Assembly: GCF_009725235.1 (NCBI RefSeq)
Contig: NZ_WJFC01000232.1
Span: 1-20,517, forward strand
Length of the DNA stretch: 20,517 nucleotides
Direction: 5' to 3'
DNA from: Scytonema sp. UIC 10036
Lineage (GTDB): Bacteria; Cyanobacteriota; Cyanobacteriia; Cyanobacteriales; Nostocaceae
Of this stretch, positions 15,640 to 20,517 are shown one piece after another (within the stretch, counting starts at the first letter, position 1; each line of letters begins with the position of its first letter). The position numbers and the translations under genes are program-made. The notes under the pieces were generated by a model. That model was not told the DNA's origin, did no database searches, and worked only from the letters and a program-made list of their open reading frames with translations.

Positions 15640-16476
15640 CCTTTTGTTATCCCTAACAACGTGAGTTACGCATTTTGCTACTTCTGGTTGGAAAAATTTT
15701 TAACTGCCAATATGGAAAATACAGAGGACTGATTTTTAGGGAAAAAAAATTTTAACTTCGGGCTTTTGTTTTTGTTTGACCCGTGTTAAAATTCTTTGGA
15801 TATTTTCTATGTGTTTATCCTGAGTGAATTAAACTACTTCCGAACGCATAAGTTTTTTCCTAAGTACGCTCATTATCTGAATTGCCGAGTTCTTTTCCAA
15901 TCTTCTAATTAATGAGCGTGCCGTACCCGAAACAGGTGTGAAATACGATCTCACGACTCTTAACGGGAATATTATTCGGATTTAGCAACAAAATCAGCGT
16001 ATTACACTATATGCCCATTTGACAATTCCTATCCTACAGATCTCTTGTGTTTTCTGACTTTTTATCTGTTATTCTTTACTACTTGTATTGCCATTTGCTT
16101 GACTTCCGAGCGGAATAAAGGATAAGGGGCAAAAACTTCATCTGTTGAATGGATACAAACCTCTCAATTGTTATGCGAAAAATATTTAACGCGAAGTGTT
16201 TGTATCCCATGGCCCGACTTCAACCGTGAGGTACACTTTATCCTTCATACTTTATACTTCATCCTTTTTACAGCAAGCAATTCAATACGTATACGATTAT
16301 TAAAAATTGCATAGCACTCTTGTAATAATCGCATATTAAAAAAAATTCTTGTTTTCAGAGATAAAAAGCCCATATATACAATATCACATTCCAATGGTCA
16401 CACAACTCTTGTCATCATTTTTTGATGTTTCTAGAAGTCAGTTGCCAACAGAGTTTTCATAAATACATCAATAACT
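15640..16476. other. 837-bp divergent intergenic region between glutamate synthase and the NAGPA protein
   Basis: There is no gene. It should contain both divergent promoters. I searched by eye for an NtcA site (GTA-N8-TAC) and found no clean match. A TGTTA-N4-TAACA palindrome (15645-15658) sits just before the glutamate synthase start. Two 10-bp perfect inverted repeats are present: ACGCTCATTA 15866-15875 with TAATGAGCGT 15910-15919, and GGATACAAAC 16151-16160 with GTTTGTATCC 16198-16207. Degenerate TTTATCCTTCATAC-type filler lies at about 16239-16265. Confidence 0.55.
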
Positions 16477-18477
16477 ATGGTAACAATACTGAGACTTTTA
16501 CTAACACGAGATTGCTGTTTTGCCGTCAATAAAAGTAGTAGTCGTTTTCTTAAGGTTGTCATACCGTCAGTACTTGCAACTCTACTTTGTCTTGTAGATA
16601 TATATGATAGTGCCAAAGCACAACCTTCAACACCAAGCGCACCAACTTTAAAAACGATGCCACAACCTTTGGCTCCTGCATTACCCGGAGTGGTTTCCTA
16701 CGGTAATCAAGTTGCTCTCAACGGTCGCATTTTACCTGGCGTTTGGTTGCAACAAAAGTCTGGAACTGATAAACTTACAACCTATCTAAATGATGGAGCT
16801 ATTCAGCAATTACTGGGAGTCGATTTATTAAATAACAACAACCCAACCAGACAACCAGTACAGTGGTTTTCATCATCCACTAGTCCTATTGTTTTAACCA
16901 GTTTGATAACAACAGGATATCGGTATCTAGACATAACAAACTTTGCTAATACTGCCGGATGGCAAATGCAGGCAAATGGTAACACTCTGGTAATTTCTAC
17001 GCCAAGTGCCAAGGTACTGAATATTCGTCAGGATAGGCAAACTTTAGGTTATACCATCATTATAAATTTAAATCGTCCAACTCCCTGGCAAATTTTACAG
17101 GGATTACCCGTACCAAAGTCTCCAATTTCACCACTTGACTCTGACACTGCAACTCCCAAACCCGCCTCACCACCAAATCGAGAATGGGTAGTGACTGTAG
17201 AAGGGATAGCCGATCCTAGCCTGTTGGGAGGGGGGAGAGAGGGAGGGAGAGAGGGAGGGAGTGAAGAAAGGGCTTTGTTATCGGCTCAAGTTCCAACACC
17301 CGACTCGTTAATTCAACAAGTAGAAGTTGCGAACAACCAAACAATCGTGAGGCTCAGCGTCCCCTTTGGTTTTGCGCCTCGGGTAAATACTCTAGCCAAC
17401 CCCAACCGCTTGAGCATCGAAATTCGACCCGATGCTATGCCAGAGCGTGATATTGTATGGGCAACAGGATTGAGATGGCGACAGCAGTACCTGAGTTTAG
17501 GTCAAGATCGCTTTCCAGTCACATGGTTGGAAATTAATCCCCGTACAAGCGGTATAAAGTTGAAACCAATTTGGACAAATTCCGACACGATGGTTGGAAC
17601 TGCTCCTCTGATTCAATTTGCACAACAGCAAACAGCAGTTGCAGCTATTAATGGTGGATATTTTAACCGGAATAACCGATTGCCTTTAGGCGCACTTCGT
17701 CGGGATAATTTATGGCTTTCGGGACCTATTCTCAATCGGGGTGCGATCGCTTGGAATGATTCCGGACAGTTTTACATCGATCGCCTCACCTTACAAGAAA
17801 CCATAATTGCACCAAACAAGGTACAGTTACCAGTTCTCTATTTAAATAGTGGCTACGTTCAGAGTGGCATTGCTCGTTATACTCCTGCATGGGGAGCAAC
17901 TTACACCCCCCTCACCGATAATGAAATCATTCTAGTTGTACAGCAAAATAAAATTCTCAATCAAATAACAGCAGGTAAAGCAGGTGAAACAGCCGTTCCT
18001 ATTCCCCAAGATGGTTACCTACTGACTTTTCGCGGAAATGCCACAGCCAACGCCGAACAATTACCTGTAAATTCCACACTCAAGATTAATAGTTCTACCA
18101 CTAACACTGAGTTTAACCGTTATTCTCACATCGTAGGGGCAGGTCCACTGTTGTTGCGGAACCGTCAGATTGTGCTTGATGCCAAAGGAGAAAAATTCAG
18201 TGATGCTTTCATCGCGGAAAAAGCTGTTCGCAGTGGGATTTGTACAACCGCAACAGGAAATTTAGCGATCGCCGCAGTACACAATCGTGCGGGTGGTACT
18301 GGTCCTACCTTAGCAGAACACGCGCAGTTAATGCAGCTTTTGGGGTGTGTTAATGCTCTCAATTTAGACGGCGGTAGTTCTACCAGTCTTTACTTGGGGG
18401 GTCAACTCCTCGATCGTTTCCCCAATACCGCAGCTCGCGTTCATAACGGAATTGGGGTGTTTTTGATTGGTCATTAG
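16477..18477 (+). CDS. secreted phosphodiester glycosidase (NAGPA domain) protein
   Basis: 666 residues. The N-terminus has a long basic region, a hydrophobic helix (about 27-42) and an AKA-Q signal-peptidase-like site near 48/49, so the protein is probably exported. Residues 60-330 form a Pro/Thr/Ser-rich N-terminal half, with segments such as WLQQKSGTDKLTTYLNDG and VEVANNQTIVRLSVPFGF that resemble periplasmic AMIN/copper-amine-oxidase-like beta domains. The C-terminal third is a NAGPA (DUF2233) domain: AINGGYFNR with N392-G-G-Y-F and NLDGGSSTSLY with D631-G-G-S-S, the active-site signatures of N-acetylglucosamine-1-phosphodiester alpha-N-acetylglucosaminidase relatives. The likely substrates are cell-wall or exopolysaccharide glycans. 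A Gly/Arg/Glu linker (about 251-265) is encoded by a 12-bp repeat. The ATG lacks a good ribosome site, so a later start within the first 20 codons is possible. Confidence 0.85.
   Translation: MVTILRLLLTRDCCFAVNKSSSRFLKVVIPSVLATLLCLVDIYDSAKAQPSTPSAPTLKTMPQPLAPALPGVVSYGNQVALNGRILPGVWLQQKSGTDKLTTYLNDGAIQQLLGVDLLNNNNPTRQPVQWFSSSTSPIVLTSLITTGYRYLDITNFANTAGWQMQANGNTLVISTPSAKVLNIRQDRQTLGYTIIINLNRPTPWQILQGLPVPKSPISPLDSDTATPKPASPPNREWVVTVEGIADPSLLGGGREGGREGGSEERALLSAQVPTPDSLIQQVEVANNQTIVRLSVPFGFAPRVNTLANPNRLSIEIRPDAMPERDIVWATGLRWRQQYLSLGQDRFPVTWLEINPRTSGIKLKPIWTNSDTMVGTAPLIQFAQQQTAVAAINGGYFNRNNRLPLGALRRDNLWLSGPILNRGAIAWNDSGQFYIDRLTLQETIIAPNKVQLPVLYLNSGYVQSGIARYTPAWGATYTPLTDNEIILVVQQNKILNQITAGKAGETAVPIPQDGYLLTFRGNATANAEQLPVNSTLKINSSTTNTEFNRYSHIVGAGPLLLRNRQIVLDAKGEKFSDAFIAEKAVRSGICTTATGNLAIAAVHNRAGGTGPTLAEHAQLMQLLGCVNALNLDGGSSTSLYLGGQLLDRFPNTAARVHNGIGVFLIGH
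17228..17268 (+). repeat. purine-only 12-bp tandem repeat within the NAGPA gene
   Basis: About three imperfect units of GGGAGGGAGAGA encode the GREGGREGGSEE linker between the N-terminal region and the rest of the protein. The unit length is a multiple of three, so copy-number changes keep the frame. Confidence 0.75.
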
Positions 18478-18482
18478 ACATT

Positions 18483-18545
18483 AGTCATTGGTCATTGGTC
18501 ATTGGTGACTTATCGTTTTACAAAGGACAAATGACAAATGACAAA
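18483..18545. repeat. heptamer repeats after the NAGPA gene (TCATTGG and ACAAATG)
   Basis: Three TCATTGG units (18485-18505) are followed by two ACAAATG units (18527-18540). The second array is close to the reverse complement of the first, so the pair can fold into an imperfect hairpin just after the stop codon at 18475-18477 and may act as a 3'-end structure. Confidence 0.65.
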
Positions 18546-18767
18546 GAACCAATCACTTTAAAGCTTATAATAAGCCGCTATGTTCTTTAATAAAGAATTG
18601 ATGTAGAGATGTGACTTTGTGGAAATCATCGATCTCACTTTCAGAATTCATTTGCTATGGTTGGCAAAGTGACATGAATCAGTCACTACTGGGGATCTGA
18701 AACATCGATCGCCTTTTTTTCATCAATATTACACAGGTGCTGACGGTTCCTTCTGTCAAAAAATAAT

Positions 18768-18771
18768 GAGG
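18768..18771 (+). promoter_or_regulatory. ribosome binding site of the cupin isomerase gene
   Basis: GAGG with 5 nt to the ATG at 18777. This fixes the start of the 142-residue protein and argues against the shadow frame beginning at 18847. Confidence 0.6.
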
Positions 18772-18776
18772 TAACT

Positions 18777-19205
18777 ATGGTTCAAATTCAAGAGGCAACA
18801 CAAGGTAACACATTGCCCCTTCCTCCTGCTGTGACTGCTAGAGGCGTTGCTGCTACAGAACTTCGTCCTTGGGGTTCTTTTACAGTACTCGAAGAAGGAC
18901 GCGGATACAAGATTAAGCGCATCGAGGTTAAGCCGGGACATCGCCTCAGCTTACAAATGCATCACCATCGCAGCGAACATTGGATTGTGGTTTCTGGTAC
19001 AGCTAAGGTTGTTTGTGGCGATCGCGAAGTGCTTCTGAGAAATAACGAGTCTACCTACGTACCTCAGTGTACACCTCATCGCTTGGAAAATCCTGGTGTC
19101 ATTCCCTTGGTATTAATTGAAGTCCAAAATGGCGAGTATTTAGGTGAAGATGATATTGTTCGATACCAAGACGACTACGCTCGTACTCAAGACCTCAATC
19201 AATAA
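18777..19205 (+). CDS. mannose-6-phosphate isomerase, type II cupin (single-domain)
   Basis: This 142-residue protein has the cupin fold of the isomerase half of bifunctional mannose-1-phosphate guanylyltransferase/mannose-6-phosphate isomerases, encoded alone as is usual in cyanobacteria. It opens with the family hallmark RPWGSFTVLEEGRGYKIKRI (30-49). Cupin motif 1 is PGHRLSLQMHHHRSEHWIV with metal ligands among H62-H64 and E67. Motif 2 is YVPQCTPHRLENPG with H101 and N105. The reaction interconverts mannose-6-phosphate and fructose-6-phosphate, feeding GDP-mannose and exopolysaccharide synthesis. The length fits the free-standing family. It is a single gene with its own ribosome site. The exact sugar substrate cannot be confirmed from the sequence. 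Confidence 0.9.
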   Translation: MVQIQEATQGNTLPLPPAVTARGVAATELRPWGSFTVLEEGRGYKIKRIEVKPGHRLSLQMHHHRSEHWIVVSGTAKVVCGDREVLLRNNESTYVPQCTPHRLENPGVIPLVLIEVQNGEYLGEDDIVRYQDDYARTQDLNQ

Positions 19206-19303
19206 TAGCGCTGGCTGAATCGGAGCTTCCGTTTATCATAACGTAACGGCTGAAAGTTTTTATCGACAATTCCAAACCGAGTACTTAGTGTACTTTAATA
19301 GTT

Positions 19304-19371
19304 AAGGACGGGTTAAAGGCTGCATTCCACAAGCTAAGACAGTTTTGTGAGGTAGTGTTTTGCCTGTCCTT
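19304..19371 (+). other. possible structured RNA or 3'-UTR hairpin
   Basis: AAGGACGGG (19304-19312) pairs with CCTGTCCTT (19363-19371) through eight Watson-Crick pairs and one G-U. Inside it, CACAA (19328-19332) pairs with TTGTG (19345-19349). The nested stems lie in the gap between the cupin and Fe-S carrier genes. This could be a terminator-like structure, a small RNA or chance. Confidence 0.3.
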
Positions 19372-19441
19372 TTGACTTAAAAATAGGGAGTTGCCCATTG
19401 CCCACCCTACTAAAGATTGTGAAAAAGTAGTACGAAATTTT

Positions 19442-19449
19442 GATATAAT
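19442..19449 (+). promoter_or_regulatory. extended -10 promoter of the Fe-S carrier gene
   Basis: TGATATAAT gives a perfect TATAAT (19444-19449) preceded by the TG of an extended -10. The predicted transcription start is near 19456, about 30 nt before the ATG. No good -35 is present (TTGTGA at 19417 would need a 21-nt spacer), which is acceptable for an extended -10 promoter. Confidence 0.6.
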
Positions 19450-19485
19450 AGCCTAGCATGAGTTTTAATTGCATTTCGGAGCGCG

Positions 19486-19818
19486 ATGATTCAACTGAGT
19501 TCAGCAGCTGCTAATGAAATTGAGCGACTCAAATCAAAGCAGCAGCCGTCACACACATTTTTTCGCCTAGCAGTTAAATCTGGTGGTTGTTCCGGGTTGT
19601 ACTATGATATGTCTTTTGATGAGGCAGCGAAACTTAGCGATCGCGTTGTTACCACTAATGGTCTTCAAGTGGTGATAGACGCTGAGAGCCAAAAATATGT
19701 TGATGGCTTAAGTGTAGATTACTCAGAAGATTTGATGGGCGGTGGCTTTCGCTTCCAGAACCCTCAAGCAAGCGCTAGTTGTGGCTGTGGTAATTCTTTC
19801 TCAATTGTGAAGGAATAG
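19486..19818 (+). CDS. A-type iron-sulfur cluster carrier (HesB/IscA/SufA family)
   Basis: This 110-residue protein carries Fe-S clusters from the assembly scaffold to apo-proteins in the cytoplasm. The three conserved cysteines are present: C35 in KSGGCSGLYY, and C99 and C101 in SASCGCGNSF near the C-terminus. The LSSAAANEIERL start and the VDYSEDLMGGGFRFQNPQA block are also typical of the family. The length is normal for the family. GGAG at 19478-19481 gives a 4-nt spacing to the ATG. It has its own promoter upstream and a hairpin downstream, so it is probably monocistronic. Whether it corresponds to IscA, SufA or ErpA cannot be told from one sequence. Confidence 0.92.
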   Translation: MIQLSSAAANEIERLKSKQQPSHTFFRLAVKSGGCSGLYYDMSFDEAAKLSDRVVTTNGLQVVIDAESQKYVDGLSVDYSEDLMGGGFRFQNPQASASCGCGNSFSIVKE

Positions 19819-19865
19819 GGCTTGTCATATAGAGTCCTAAGTTAAACAGAAATTGTTATTCGTCA

Positions 19866-19900
19866 TTTGTCATTTGCCATTGATTGAGGCAAATGACAAA
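19866..19900. terminator. 13-bp hairpin made of CAAATGA-type repeats between the Fe-S carrier gene and rpsL
   Basis: TTTGTCATTTGCC (19866-19878) and GGCAAATGACAAA (19888-19900) are perfect arms with a 9-nt loop. Further CAAATGAC units follow to about 19919 and then an A tract. The hairpin lies between the Fe-S carrier stop and the rpsL promoter, where a terminator is expected, and is built from the same heptamer family seen at 18483-18545. Confidence 0.55.
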
Positions 19901-19926
19901 GGACGAGTGACAAATGACAAAAAAAC

Positions 19927-19957
19927 TTGACACAAAACCCAAAAGAAAAGCTATAAT
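19927..19957 (+). promoter_or_regulatory. rpsL promoter
   Basis: TTGACA (19927-19932) and TATAAT (19952-19957) are both perfect sigma-70-type hexamers. The spacer is 19 nt, slightly longer than optimal. Transcription would start near 19965, giving a leader of about 40 nt before the ATG at 20007. The promoter probably drives the str operon (rpsL and genes beyond the window). Confidence 0.7.
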
Positions 19958-20006
19958 CAGGATTTGTTGTTACTTAGAATAAAAGCAGCTTTTCGCGCTG
20001 TAACTC

Positions 20007-20384
20007 ATGCCAACAATACAGCAACTTATACGTACTGAACGCGAAAAAGCGCGTCAGAAAACCAAGTCCCCAGCTCTGAAGGAATGCCCTCAGCGTCGGG
20101 GGGTGTGTACTAGAGTATACACAACCACACCCAAAAAACCCAACTCAGCTTTACGCAAAGTCGCAAGGGTAAGATTAACGTCTGGATTTGAGGTCACAGC
20201 CTATATTCCAGGGATTGGTCACAACTTGCAAGAGCACTCAGTGGTTATGATTCGTGGCGGTAGGGTCAAGGACTTACCAGGCGTGAGATACCACATTATT
20301 CGTGGAACCTTAGATACAGCCGGAGTCAAAGACCGCAAGCAAGGTCGTTCTAAGTATGGAACGAAACGTCCTAAAAAAGCATAA
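20007..20384 (+). CDS. rpsL: 30S ribosomal protein S12
   Basis: This 125-residue protein of the small subunit decoding centre starts [20 protein letters not shown], as in other bacterial and plastid S12. It contains the universally conserved [18 protein letters not shown] block with the decoding-site Lys (streptomycin region), the [14 protein letters not shown] block with the second streptomycin-site Lys, and the basic [10 protein letters not shown] tail. The residues of both streptomycin sites look wild type. The length is normal. It has its own strong promoter but no obvious Shine-Dalgarno sequence. The next gene of the operon, expected to be rpsG, is outside the window. Confidence 0.98.
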   Translation: MPTIQQLIRTEREKARQKTKSPALKECPQRRGVCTRVYTTTPKKPNSALRKVARVRLTSGFEVTAYIPGIGHNLQEHSVVMIRGGRVKDLPGVRYHIIRGTLDTAGVKDRKQGRSKYGTKRPKKA

Positions 20385-20387
20385 AGC

Positions 20388-20517
20388 AGTGCTGAGTATT
20401 GAGTGCTGAGCAACAAGTGTCTTTATCAGCACTTGGCACTTTAAGTAGGGGTTAGGGAATAGGGAGTAGGGAGTAGGAATGAAGCGATTTTTAACCCCTA
20501 CCTCCTATCCCCTACCC
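20388..20517 (+). repeat. repeat-rich spacer after rpsL
   Basis: AGTGCTGAG occurs at 20388-20396 and 20402-20410. AGTGCTGA (20402-20409) can pair with TCAGCACT (20426-20433) across a 16-nt loop. From about 20436 there are AGTAGGG/ATAGGGA heptamers, and near the window end their inverted form (ACCCCTACCTCC), which could form a second hairpin. An element of this kind inside a ribosomal operon may be read through. Confidence 0.55.

Noticed and set aside
15640..16000. NtcA binding site expected upstream of glutamate synthase
   Set aside because: No GTA-N8-TAC or good variant found by eye; TGTTA-N4-TAACA has the wrong spacing.

Overview
The window looks like a chromosomal segment of a filamentous, Nostocales-type cyanobacterium. 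The evidence is: eleven copies of the HIP1 octamer GCGATCGC (for example at 3242, 6109, 11582, 13651, 15111, 19637); many short tandem heptamer repeats between genes and inside one gene; a single-chain ferredoxin-type glutamate synthase; and cyanobacterial-style small genes such as the cupin mannose-6-phosphate isomerase and the HesB/IscA protein. No rRNA, tRNA or complete insertion sequence was recognised.

Layout. 1-807 is AT-rich and has no supported gene. 808-1767 (+) is a membrane-anchored polysaccharide deacetylase. From about 1.85 to 10.7 kb the window is an accessory region. It holds a truncated Uma2-family gene (-), a VapB-like antitoxin followed by a vapC toxin cut off after about 45 codons (+), and a four-gene minus-strand cassette (8428 to 3039). 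It continues with a small hypothetical gene, a repeat-rich spacer and a frameshifted membrane acyltransferase (+). From 10.9 kb onward the content is ordinary core metabolism: the 1582-residue glutamate synthase (-), a secreted NAGPA-type phosphodiester glycosidase (+), the cupin isomerase (+), an A-type Fe-S carrier (+) and rpsL (+). The window probably stops just before the next ribosomal gene.

The most interesting part is the minus-strand cassette. In transcription order it encodes a von Willebrand factor A (vWA) protein, a 725-residue coiled-coil protein ending in a SHOCT-like segment, a MotA/TolQ/ExbB-type channel protein with a long cytoplasmic coiled-coil tail, and a MotB/OmpA-type peptidoglycan-binding stator partner. 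The last two have the architecture of the ZorA/ZorB motor of Zorya anti-phage systems. The usual Zorya effectors (ZorC/D, ZorE, ZorF/G) are not seen, and the vWA and SHOCT proteins take their place. This could be an unusual Zorya-like system or another proton-driven envelope machine. It may be partly decayed: the first two genes both start at weak TTG codons, and the junction between them reads like an internal deletion.

Repeats shape the whole window. Three copies of a compound palindromic repeat lie next to gene ends, and a terminator-like palindrome overlaps the glutamate synthase stop codon. A roughly 300-bp inverted-repeat-bounded element contains four 44-bp tandem units. Heptamer repeats are inserted in frame in the glutamate synthase gene.
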